Shown here piece after piece: positions 7,284 through 14,420 of a stretch of DNA of 14,420 nucleotides. The stretch is from assembly GCA_019090565.1 (NCBI GenBank), contig JAHRVS010000183.1:1-14420 (forward strand), in the 5' to 3' direction. A model generated the notes under the pieces. It made no database searches. It was not told the origin of the DNA and saw only the letters and a program-made list of their open reading frames with translations. Source of the stretch: Gammaproteobacteria bacterium. Lineage in GTDB: Bacteria; Pseudomonadota; Gammaproteobacteria; Pseudomonadales; UBA3067. The first letter of the stretch is position 1; the number at the start of each line of letters is the position of its first letter. A program made the position numbers and the translations under genes.

Positions 7284-9190
7284 GATGCTACCCTACCGTA
7301 ATATTGAAGATGATCGGAAAGCGAGCCTAACAATAGGCCTGCCTTTTTTAGTTTGCCGTGCTCGATTAACAGGGTGGAATAAGTTGCCCTGAGGTGCGTA
7401 TCATTTGGGTATTGCTTGATTAGACGGTCGAACTCGCCCATCGCTTCCTCGCTACGATTAAGCCTGTAATAGATCAAGCCCATCGTCATTCTTATACGTT
7501 TTCGCATACTGCCTGTTTCGCGCAATTTTTGTAAGCTGGCTTCAAAAAACTCCCCAGCTTCTCGTTTTCTGCCATTCGCAAACAATGCTTCAGCAAAATA
7601 GAAAGTACCTTCCCAGTCACTACTCGCATCACTAACATAGCGTGCTAGGTGCTGCTCAGCTCCCAGCAAGTCCCCTTTTGAAAAAGCGTTCATCCCCAAT
7701 GCGTAATTCGCTTTTGTGTTACTGGGGTATTGCTTAACGATTTTGACCCATGTAGATGCGGCCAAGCCAGTGAGGCCCCCATTTTGCGCATACTCAGCCA
7801 AACTCTCTAAACGAGCGGCCTGAGAATGCCTGCCTATTTGCTCTCGTAAATAGGCATCTAAGCGTGTTTTACTTCCTGTCGATTTAAAACTTTCTATAGC
7901 AATTGACTCAGCGCGAGGACGAAGCGCTTCGCGCCTATGAGCCGCCATCTTGGCGATGCGGTCGTCTCCCCCAGCTTGTGCAAGATGCTGCCACCACCCA
8001 GCCAGGTCGCCTGCCGGAGCGGATTGCGCGCGATGTTCAAGCCAATCAAGCGCTCTTTCTCCAGGTAGCGGGCCCCATATATACAAGAGCTGTTTAACGT
8101 TATCTCCGCTTGACGTTTCGCTCTGCGCCAACAGCTCAAACTGGCCAAGTGCTTCTGCTTTTCTTCCTAAATTAAGCAACTGAAATGCTAATCGTCTGCG
8201 CTCTTTTCTTGGCACATCTGTAGATGCCAAACGTTTTTTCCAAATTAAAGCAACTTCATTCTCATAAGCCGAAGACGAAGTTGCTATCCAAGCTTGCATC
8301 AACACCTTTTCGTATAAGAAGGATAGATGTGACCGTCCGCCCTTATAAGGCCGTAAGAGCGCAATGGCCTCTTTTGTCCTATCAAGCCCCAGTAGAGATT
8401 GCACCAGAAGCGCCAAATCATCGGCCTCTTGGGAGCGGGTATAAATAACTCTTGCGACTTCAAGCGTAAACGCATTATGGCCTTCACCAAAGGTATTGTA
8501 GTACATGTTCAGCAATTGCTTACGGCTGAATTGACTGCTTTTTATCCATGCAATAGCTTGCTCTGACTGACCCAAAGAAAATAATATTTCCAAACGCATC
8601 ATTAAGTAATCGATGGGAACGTTATCTCTAGAAGAGGCATACGCCTCTATCAGCTGGCTAGCATTTTCAAGCTCACCAAGTGAAGCCTGCAAACGAATCA
8701 GCATTTGAGTATCTTTCTCTCGAGTAGGATCGAGCCCCACAAGCATGACAAGCACCTCTCCTAGCTTCCTTTTTTTATTAAATTTTATATACAAACTTGA
8801 TAATTTTTCTAGCCTTTCAACTGTCGGCTGCTGTGCGGCCAACTTCTCCAGAGCATGCATAGAATCATAATAACGATAGGCATCATTATAAAGGGTTGCT
8901 AACTTTGCAAGAGCCTCGATATCGCCTTTATTCTGCCCGGTATATTCCTCATAAATAAGAATGGTCTTGTCTATATCACCCGTTGCTGTATACACCTGCG
9001 TTAATGGGAACAAGGTCTCCCTTCGAGAATTTTTATCTTGGTACATTTCTGTATAAAGGTACTCTGCGACCTCAAGATTCCCATCTTTCAGGTTCATCAA
9101 TGCCAGCTCCCGATCACTGGGACTAACTAAAAGACTGGCAAGGGTGCCACCAATAACCAAGGTCAAAAATATCAATAGTTCGAGTCGCAT
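7280..9190 (-). CDS. PelB N-terminal equivalent: membrane-anchored periplasmic TPR scaffold
   Basis: The protein has an N-terminal hydrophobic anchor (residues about 3-23) followed by TPR-like helical hairpins through to residue 636, for example AEYLYTEMYQDKN, AKLATLYNDAYRYYDSMHAL and ANYALGMNAFSKGDLLGAEQ. In P. aeruginosa the TPR part of PelB spans the periplasm, binds PelA and guides the polymer to the barrel. The same anchor-plus-TPR design here supports that role. Together with the next gene (527 residues) the total is 1163 residues, close to one-chain PelB. The ATG at 9190 directly abuts the TAA of the deacetylase gene and has a GGAG about 11 bases upstream. The stop overlaps the start of the barrel gene. 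Repeat proteins diverge fast, so identity as PelB rests on position and architecture rather than on a signature motif. Confidence 0.78.
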   Translation of the reverse strand: MRLELLIFLTLVIGGTLASLLVSPSDRELALMNLKDGNLEVAEYLYTEMYQDKNSRRETLFPLTQVYTATGDIDKTILIYEEYTGQNKGDIEALAKLATLYNDAYRYYDSMHALEKLAAQQPTVERLEKLSSLYIKFNKKRKLGEVLVMLVGLDPTREKDTQMLIRLQASLGELENASQLIEAYASSRDNVPIDYLMMRLEILFSLGQSEQAIAWIKSSQFSRKQLLNMYYNTFGEGHNAFTLEVARVIYTRSQEADDLALLVQSLLGLDRTKEAIALLRPYKGGRSHLSFLYEKVLMQAWIATSSSAYENEVALIWKKRLASTDVPRKERRRLAFQLLNLGRKAEALGQFELLAQSETSSGDNVKQLLYIWGPLPGERALDWLEHRAQSAPAGDLAGWWQHLAQAGGDDRIAKMAAHRREALRPRAESIAIESFKSTGSKTRLDAYLREQIGRHSQAARLESLAEYAQNGGLTGLAASTWVKIVKQYPSNTKANYALGMNAFSKGDLLGAEQHLARYVSDASSDWEGTFYFAEALFANGRKREAGEFFEASLQKLRETGSMRKRIRMTMGLIYYRLNRSEEAMGEFDRLIKQYPNDTHLRATYSTLLIEHGKLKKAGLLLGSLSDHLQYYGRVAS

Positions 9191-11554
9191 TTATACTTTA
9201 CTCCACACAATACTGACTCGGGCATCTTGCAATAAATCATTATCCAAAATGAAATTTAGACAATTACCCTCATCTGCCGTGATCACCTTAGTCTGAGACC
9301 GCCGACCCTTTGATTTGATCAATATATGGTAATTACCAGGACGAGGGACATACCAAGTCATTTCGCCAGCACCAAACCCACTGGCGACAAATTGGAAACT
9401 ATTTTTATATATTTTGACATCACTCACAGGCCAGCGACTATCGACAAGATAAGGCTTCTTTGCCGATGGGTCTCGACTGGTATCGCTGACATCCTTCAGC
9501 GCAATTACCGGCGCCACACTCACAGGGTCCAGTGCAACATAAAGACTGCCCTGCAAATGAGTTTGACCAATTACCCCTTTTGATATTGAGAAGTCCACGC
9601 TCTTTAAAGTCGCCTGGTCAAACCTTAGCGTCTGAAGAAGACCTCTCTTTGAGACTCGCCATTGACTCTCTGCAATTTTTTCAATTTTTGTTGAATAAAA
9701 CCCCTCAGCGATGCCAGCAAAAATACTGGCTCTAACTGGAGTAATACGTTTTGACTGAGCATAACGTAAATTACTATGTAGCGCGTTAAGGCTTGCAAGC
9801 CTTTCTCCGCTATACATGTGGTAATAGATATTCATCGGCTTAAGTCGAACCGGAGACTCTGTGCGCGCCAATGTTTCCGTCAAATAGGCTAAACCGTGAA
9901 AGCGTCTCGTCCACAAATTGGTATAGGTATTTTCGTTACTTGCCGAGGCGTAAATTTGCCGTTCACCCTCTACGGAACGACCAATCGGCATCACCCAACT
10001 TACCGAGTCAAACTCTCGATCAAACCGAGTGTCACCACCATTCAAATTGCGTACGCCCGCATTTCGGCTCTCTCTAATTGCGGCTGAAAATGGCAGGGTA
10101 TTACCTGACCATTGTAATAACGCAACGCGCTTACCTTTAGGCAATAGATTCTGAATAAATTCAATTGACCCTGAAATGTCGTGTTTTAAGTCGTAAGGGG
10201 CATTATAGAAGGCCCTCGGGGTAGCATAGGTTTTAGAAACTTCCATTACCATAGATTCATATCTTCCTGCAGTTCTCTCCAGAAATGGCGAATCCAAAAC
10301 AGAGCTGCGGCCTATAATTCCAGAGCCAACAATCCTGTCAATCACACCCGCTCTCTGGCGATGGTCTGTAGACTCCTTGTACGCCTCAAGAAAAACTTTT
10401 TCTGAAGACGCATCGTAATCTTCAAAAAAACCCCAGTGTAAAGGGTGGGAATACGTATGACTGCCTGCTTCAACGTGAGGAAGTTCAAAAATTTCCCGGG
10501 CGATTTCAAGGGAACGGTTCGAACCGAACCACTGAGTATCAATATCGCCCACAACAGGCGCTACCGTGACAGGCATATCAGGGTAGTTCAGCAGGATTTC
10601 GTTTAAAATCACTTCAGCGGATTGTATGAAATTCCCTTTATATTTTGGCACCAGCGTTTCATCTCGCCAACCATCACCATCTATGTGGCTATAATAAATC
10701 CGCCTACCCACCAACGTTGTTGTATCTGGAATTGGGCTCAAACCAAGACCAAATGCCCGTTTAAAAAAATCATACGGATTAACAAACCAGTATCTCTTTT
10801 TTCCACTTTCTGTTATCTGATGCGTATAACCCGGTGCAATGTAGCTACCTCGTTCGCCAACAGTAATTATTTCTGATATTTTTTTCCCGCTTGGGTTATA
10901 AGCGCTGTAAATAGAACGTGTCTTCTTCGATATATTTTCTAGATTTGGAAATGCAGGAGAGGTATCTATAAAGGCCTTTTCATACGCCACCATATTCTTA
11001 GTTTCAGATTTCAGTGTTTTATTATAAGTAACTGTTGTCCATGCGCTGCTTTTTTTCAGGCCCAGCAAACTCCAGAATTCCGTCAACAACTCACTGTTAG
11101 CCGCATCGCCACTTAAATTTTGCTCAAAACCTAGCCAGCCCATTACAACCACCTGACGGCCAGAGTCACCTTGCTTTAAGAGCCATCGCAACAACTGATC
11201 AGGGTTATGCACTTGATTACTAGGAAGCCACAACAGTATGCCCCTCACATCTGCCAAGGTCTTTTCAGCTGGCAAAGGGGTATTAATATCGTGGTAACGC
11301 ACTTTTAGACCCAGGTGATTCAAAGGCATCTCAGCCAATTGGTGAACCATTGTATCGAAGGGCTGTCGATCAAATTTACTATCGTAAAAAGCAATAACAG
11401 TTCGATGCTGGGGCTCTGTGGTGATTTTTTTTGCTGACACAGTGGTCGACTGCAATAGGAAAGTTGCAAACATTACAGCAGCTGTAATTATTCGAATTGA
11501 ATTATTAATAGAAAAAGCACATTCAGACATTAAGAAAAACTGTGGTTTTCTCAA
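9191..11554 (-). CDS. PelA-type polysaccharide deacetylase, without the hydrolase domain
   Basis: This is the deacetylase part of PelA as a protein of its own (787 residues). It would remove acetyl groups from GalNAc in the periplasm, a step needed for Pel export. Residues about 20-41 form a signal peptide ending TTVSA. A Rossmann-like domain covers about 51-170 (RTVIAFYDSK, RQVVVMGW). The catalytic domain follows with YYSHIDGDGW (H290, D292, D294) and the metal-binding pair H366 and H370 in GSHTYSH. PelA-like conserved pieces GVRNLNGGDTRFD (500-512) and YYHMYSGER (577-585) come next, then a C-terminal beta-rich region (about 605-787). The hydrolase domain that precedes these in P. aeruginosa PelA (948 residues) is encoded by the upstream gene, 13 bases away. 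I prefer the TTG start at 11554 because AGGGGA precedes it at good spacing. The ATG at 11530 has no visible ribosome site. Confidence 0.88.
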   Translation of the reverse strand: MRKPQFFLMSECAFSINNSIRIITAAVMFATFLLQSTTVSAKKITTEPQHRTVIAFYDSKFDRQPFDTMVHQLAEMPLNHLGLKVRYHDINTPLPAEKTLADVRGILLWLPSNQVHNPDQLLRWLLKQGDSGRQVVVMGWLGFEQNLSGDAANSELLTEFWSLLGLKKSSAWTTVTYNKTLKSETKNMVAYEKAFIDTSPAFPNLENISKKTRSIYSAYNPSGKKISEIITVGERGSYIAPGYTHQITESGKKRYWFVNPYDFFKRAFGLGLSPIPDTTTLVGRRIYYSHIDGDGWRDETLVPKYKGNFIQSAEVILNEILLNYPDMPVTVAPVVGDIDTQWFGSNRSLEIAREIFELPHVEAGSHTYSHPLHWGFFEDYDASSEKVFLEAYKESTDHRQRAGVIDRIVGSGIIGRSSVLDSPFLERTAGRYESMVMEVSKTYATPRAFYNAPYDLKHDISGSIEFIQNLLPKGKRVALLQWSGNTLPFSAAIRESRNAGVRNLNGGDTRFDREFDSVSWVMPIGRSVEGERQIYASASNENTYTNLWTRRFHGLAYLTETLARTESPVRLKPMNIYYHMYSGERLASLNALHSNLRYAQSKRITPVRASIFAGIAEGFYSTKIEKIAESQWRVSKRGLLQTLRFDQATLKSVDFSISKGVIGQTHLQGSLYVALDPVSVAPVIALKDVSDTSRDPSAKKPYLVDSRWPVSDVKIYKNSFQFVASGFGAGEMTWYVPRPGNYHILIKSKGRRSQTKVITADEGNCLNFILDNDLLQDARVSIVWSKV

Positions 11555-11563
11555 GATGATATA

Positions 11564-11569
11564 TCCCCT
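11564..11569 (-). promoter_or_regulatory. Ribosome binding site supporting the TTG start of the deacetylase gene
   Basis: AGGGGA on the minus strand lies 9 bases before the TTG at 11554 and overlaps the stop codon of the hydrolase gene. It decides for TTG over the in-frame ATG at 11530, which has only a T-rich stretch ahead of it. Confidence 0.55.
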
Positions 11570-12449
11570 AGTTCATTATCGTGCGAGGTTCAGGGATGAG
11601 TCGATCAAGACCGATCGTCGACACATAAGGGACAAAACCGTTTGTTCTTTCTGTTCGATAGATATGTTCGATTCCTTTGGAATCCTTGGGGTCCCAATAA
11701 TCTAAGGTGTAAACCTCTAAACCACTGTATTTTTGCTTTGCATCTAACAGAATTTTTAATTGCTGGGCATAAAGGTTTTTTTCTACTAAATGGTAGGCTT
11801 TAAGCTTGTGACTGTAAGTACTGAAGACCGACTCGCCCAAAACAATATCAATTTCTCCACCTACCTCAGGTAATAAATCATAACCTCGATTCAACATTAT
11901 TTTTATTTCGGGGTAATGCCTACGAATAGTTTTAATCAGATTTGTAGCCGCCAATGCCATCCCAGCATATTTTTTAGGGTCTATACGCTCTAACTCTGCA
12001 GCATTATCCAGAGTATCAATAAAAACCCCCGAAAACCCTTGTCGCAAAATGTCTGGAATTAATTGCTCGATAACTCTCTTAGTCCACCGTGGATCACGTA
12101 AATCGACCATGTAGCTTCCAGGCCAAGACTTGTTCTCCTTTAGTAGCAAGCCCTCGGCAGAAACATCGCTGTACCAGTATCGATAGTCTGCGACCTCGCC
12201 CAAGCTAATATAACCCAGCACCGTTTTCCCCCGTTCAAGCATGGGAGAAATATCTGGGTGAGCAGTACTGTCGAGGATAACCAATGAGTAGTGATCAAAC
12301 GCTTCAGGAGGGAGCTGACTGTGGTAGTAAACGGCCCAGTCGCCAGCGAAAAGTAATGTGGGTTTCAAGGAAAAGAATGTAATCGCCACGAATAAAGCCA
12401 CCTTCGCCCTGCTGTTCACAAATAAGATCATCCAGTTTGCATGATGCAT
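11568..12449 (-). CDS. PelA-type glycoside hydrolase (GH166-like), stand-alone
   Basis: This 293-residue protein matches the N-terminal hydrolase domain of PelA, an endo-acting enzyme that cleaves partly deacetylated Pel. It has a signal peptide (residues about 14-36, ending LLFAG) and then the TIM-barrel pattern of the family: DWAVYYHSQ (37-45), LGYISLGEVADYRYW (78-92), VDLRDPRW (115-122), GVFIDTLDN (141-149), KIMLNRGYDLLP (183-194) and VLGESVFSTY (203-212). D145 and E206 correspond to the two acidic residues I recall as essential in P. aeruginosa PelA (D160 and E218). The gene ends soon after the barrel, and its own signal peptide makes it an independent exported enzyme. The ATG at 12449 has AAGGGGA about 8 bases upstream. 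It is the first gene of the operon. Confidence 0.88.
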   Translation of the reverse strand: MHHANWMILFVNSRAKVALFVAITFFSLKPTLLFAGDWAVYYHSQLPPEAFDHYSLVILDSTAHPDISPMLERGKTVLGYISLGEVADYRYWYSDVSAEGLLLKENKSWPGSYMVDLRDPRWTKRVIEQLIPDILRQGFSGVFIDTLDNAAELERIDPKKYAGMALAATNLIKTIRRHYPEIKIMLNRGYDLLPEVGGEIDIVLGESVFSTYSHKLKAYHLVEKNLYAQQLKILLDAKQKYSGLEVYTLDYWDPKDSKGIEHIYRTERTNGFVPYVSTIGLDRLIPEPRTIMN

Positions 12450-12457
12450 TAAGGCTA

Positions 12458-12464
12458 TCCCCTT
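12458..12464 (-). promoter_or_regulatory. Ribosome binding site of the first operon gene
   Basis: AAGGGGA on the minus strand is placed 8 bases before the ATG at 12449. It supports that start, which leaves a normal signal peptide. Confidence 0.6.
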
Positions 12465-12508
12465 TTTCTAGCAGGTGAAAGAATGGCTTTTTATAAAACG
12501 ACAGAAGG

Positions 12509-12547
12509 TCTGCACTCATAATATTTTCAACTTATTATGAGTGCAGA
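12509..12547 (-). repeat. Perfect 15-bp inverted repeat upstream of the pel-like operon
   Basis: The arms TCTGCACTCATAATA (12509-12523) and TATTATGAGTGCAGA (12533-12547) are exact reverse complements with a 9-base loop. In transcripts of either strand this would be a strong hairpin. It is not followed by a clean run of T in the minus direction (CCTTCTGTCGTTTTATAAAA), so it is a weak candidate for a simple terminator. It may instead be an operator, an RNA-stability or attenuation structure in the leader, or part of a composite terminator with the adjoining repeat. No promoter with both boxes could be fixed in this gap. Confidence 0.7.
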
Positions 12548-12601
12548 AAGGCCGATGAAGCGTTCGTAATAATACTTACTACCAGCGCGCATCGGCCCTT
12601 T
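12547..12601 (-). terminator. Imperfect hairpin between the upstream deacetylase gene and the operon, possible terminator
   Basis: AAAGGCCGATG (12547-12557) pairs with CATCGGCCCTTT (12590-12601): 11 pairs with one bulged base and a 32-base loop. Read in the minus direction it starts 30 bases after the stop codon of the upstream gene and ends GGCCTTTC, a short T run. That suits a modest terminator for that gene. It abuts the perfect inverted repeat, so the two form tandem hairpins. The long loop and short T run make the call uncertain. Confidence 0.4.
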
Positions 12602-12630
12602 GTCGATCAAAACAAATCACTAACTTTTGA

Positions 12631-14420
12631 TTACTCCGCCAGTGCTTGATCCACAGCAATTGTTACTGGGATTGCGCTTACGTCTACATTACCGATACGT
12701 TGGCCACCATACAGCTCTCCACCGACAATACCTGTTACTTCAACGCGGGTATTCGAGGAGGATGTTAAAGTAATCAAACCCGTAGACAACTCTAACTCGC
12801 CATTGACAGAGGCTGCTTTTGCAGCAATGCGCGCTTCAGCTCGTTGCCCGATGTTGTAATAAGCATCGTTTATTACCGGAAGATTAAAATATTGCTCATA
12901 ACGGCTCATCACGGCACCAAGCCAATCAAACTGAAGCGTCGCACCGGATCCATAGTCACGTAAGTTCGAAATATGGAAATAGTGTGGCCAGCTACGATAC
13001 GTCATCATATGGCGTAGTGTAGTTTCTGCTTCAGCTTCCAGGATTTCCTGATACGAGCGTGGTTGACAAATCGCGCCAGGGATAGTGCAAGGGTCGTCTC
13101 CTGCTGCAACATGACGCTCATAAAATATATAATTGTACTCATCAGTGAGCTCTTCAGGAGTCGATGTATTATAGAACATCGCTGTTGGGTACCTCGGCAA
13201 TAACAAAATATCATAACCAGGAACATAGGCTTCAACATTCTGATTAACGCGAGAGGCATCAGAGGCCAGGTAGCGCACTCCTAATGCTTGTGCTGCAGCC
13301 ATAAACTCCGTATTCATTGCTTCCGGGTACGGCGTCCACAGACTAGGGTCGCCTTCTGTACCATTCGTATCGTCTAAACCAGAATGGTTGCCCGTTACCA
13401 ATACCGAAACATTCTCATTGAACTCAGGAAAACCTAAGTCTTGCCAAACGATTTGATTATTAAATATCTCATCGTAAGCTTGGGCATACGTTGTGCCGGC
13501 ACTTGTATACATATCAAGGTGTGTATACGTGTGATTAATAAAACGAAACGCATTCATATTTTCAACAACTGCGTTGGTCAATATATCGATACCATAAGAA
13601 ATCTCCAGCTGAGGGTGGTAACTCGAATTTGAATACTCCCGCGTTCTAATCCAACCCGCACTGCGGTTTGCTCCGATAACAATAAAGCCATAGTTAGGCT
13701 GACCGTCAACCGCCCATTCATTAACAATGCTCGTTACATTCACAGAGGCTCTGCCGCCACTAAGTGTAAAATTGATGCACGAAGCACTGTCGTACGAACC
13801 GCCATTGGAAGACCAAGAAACACCAGATCGCGCAAGCCGCCATGTTGCCTCTCTCTCAACCCACTGGGTAGTCGCTTTACAAACCTGGCCTGACCGAGTA
13901 CTAGTCGTACCCCTTAAGTTTAACAGTGCCTGGTTCGATATCGCTTTCGATGCACTCACTGGAAAATGAATCAACACACGCTCGCTGGTTCTCCACTGCT
14001 TTTCAAAATACCCATGGGATCCGGTCCCGTAGTTACTTGTTGGCCGCCCCTCTCTGATCCATGTGTCCGCATCTGAAATCAACGTTTGGGTTGGTGGTAC
14101 CAACGTACCACTTCCGTTAAACACCATGTCCAATTTAAAATCACTCAGTGTCGCGTGTGTCGCTAATAGGCTTTGTTGGGCTGACACGATATTGGTAATA
14201 TCGCCCACTGAGTTCCTGTACCCCGGCTCATCATCGGTTGTGTTAGTTTCAGGGTTCCACAAGCCGTCAGCAAGAAAGAGATCATCTACGTGCGCGGCAA
14301 GGTAAACTTTACGAGAACCCAGAAATACGCCTTTGGTAGCAAAATTAAGAAATTCGTAATTTAGAACCTGTGAGTAAATCAGGTACCAAGCATTCGTAAT
14401 GCCAGAATAGAGAACCTCTC
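12631..14420 (-). CDS. Secreted polysaccharide deacetylase-like protein with inserted DNRLRE/CBM96-type module (5' end outside window)
   Basis: The frame is open to the right edge: 52 more codons precede the TTG at 14262 and contain AAHVDDLFLADG, so the start lies beyond the window and 595 residues are visible. HVDD (visible residues 43-46) resembles the first acidic motif of NodB-fold deacetylases, and FINHTYTHLD (H296, H300) is the HxxxH metal motif. A module at about 111-276 fits the DNRLRE/CBM96 pattern: start ISDADTWIREG, middle SERVLIHFPV, end HPQLEISYG. Later pieces include VLVTGNHSG (340-348), LLLPRYPTAMF (405-415) and HYFHIS (479-484), possibly further active-site motifs. The order HVDD, carbohydrate-binding module, HxxxH is unusual. 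Closest in concept is the Agd3 (CE18) family, which deacetylates fungal galactosaminogalactan; this is inference. It reads in the operon's direction, 181 bases upstream, and may deacetylate the same GalNAc polymer outside the cell. Confidence 0.75.
   Translation of the reverse strand, partial: EVLYSGITNAWYLIYSQVLNYEFLNFATKGVFLGSRKVYLAAHVDDLFLADGLWNPETNTTDDEPGYRNSVGDITNIVSAQQSLLATHATLSDFKLDMVFNGSGTLVPPTQTLISDADTWIREGRPTSNYGTGSHGYFEKQWRTSERVLIHFPVSASKAISNQALLNLRGTTSTRSGQVCKATTQWVEREATWRLARSGVSWSSNGGSYDSASCINFTLSGGRASVNVTSIVNEWAVDGQPNYGFIVIGANRSAGWIRTREYSNSSYHPQLEISYGIDILTNAVVENMNAFRFINHTYTHLDMYTSAGTTYAQAYDEIFNNQIVWQDLGFPEFNENVSVLVTGNHSGLDDTNGTEGDPSLWTPYPEAMNTEFMAAAQALGVRYLASDASRVNQNVEAYVPGYDILLLPRYPTAMFYNTSTPEELTDEYNYIFYERHVAAGDDPCTIPGAICQPRSYQEILEAEAETTLRHMMTYRSWPHYFHISNLRDYGSGATLQFDWLGAVMSRYEQYFNLPVINDAYYNIGQRAEARIAAKAASVNGELELSTGLITLTSSSNTRVEVTGIVGGELYGGQRIGNVDVSAIPVTIAVDQALAE

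Noticed and set aside
7894..8183. Cluster of overlapping ORFs on both strands inside the TPR scaffold gene
   Set aside because: They are out of frame with a clearly continuous TPR protein and have no ribosome sites or family resemblance.
12489..12498. TTTTATAAAA palindrome as a -10 box for the operon
   Set aside because: TATAAA fits a -10 box, but no acceptable -35 box lies 16-18 bases upstream, so no promoter is called.
12304..12519. 71-codon minus-strand ORF overlapping the hydrolase start
   Set aside because: It lies mostly inside the hydrolase gene in another frame and has no recognisable features. It is a shadow ORF.
12631..14262. Right-edge deacetylase taken as starting at 14262
   Set aside because: The codon there is TTG, and the frame continues to the window edge through a conserved HVDD motif.

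Overview
The window carries one minus-strand gene cluster for a Pel-like exopolysaccharide, flanked by two partial genes for enzymes that would act on the same kind of polymer. Base composition is moderate (not GC-rich), and every recognisable protein is of proteobacterial type: signal peptides, an outer-membrane beta-barrel and a Pel synthase complex. I infer a Gram-negative gammaproteobacterium, plausibly a marine polysaccharide-handling one. No rRNA, tRNA, CRISPR array or insertion sequence is visible.

Layout, left to right. Bases 1-386 (+) hold the 3' half of a GH114 endo-alpha-1,4-polygalactosaminidase gene, convergent with the cluster. Bases 538-12449 (-) hold eight tightly packed genes, read right to left: a PelA-type hydrolase (11568-12449), a PelA-type deacetylase (9191-11554), a TPR scaffold equal to the N-terminal part of PelB (7280-9190), an outer-membrane barrel equal to the C-terminal part of PelB (5700-7283), then pelD, pelE, pelF and pelG. 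Most junctions overlap by 4 bases or lie within a few bases, so this looks like one operon. The only sizeable gap inside it, 115 bases between the barrel gene and pelD, is where pelC sits in Pseudomonas aeruginosa. No pelC is present, only a 30-codon ORF that overlaps the pelD start. Upstream, a 181-base intergenic region with two adjacent inverted repeats separates the operon from a same-strand gene, open at the right edge, for a secreted deacetylase-like protein with a DNRLRE/CBM96-type module inserted between its catalytic motifs.

How the parts would work together, following the established Pel model (polymer of alpha-1,4-linked GalNAc and GalN). PelF is the cytosolic glycosyltransferase. 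PelG, PelD and PelE form the inner-membrane synthase and export complex. The TPR protein spans the periplasm and recruits the modifying enzymes. The separate deacetylase and hydrolase trim the polymer, and the barrel exports it. The flanking GH114 and deacetylase genes fit the same polymer.

Differences from the textbook pelABCDEFG operon: PelA is split into two exported proteins; PelB is split into two proteins; pelC is missing; and PelD ends after its GAF domain, without the degenerate GGDEF domain that binds cyclic-di-GMP. These differences, and the domain insertion in the right-edge deacetylase, are the main novelty here.
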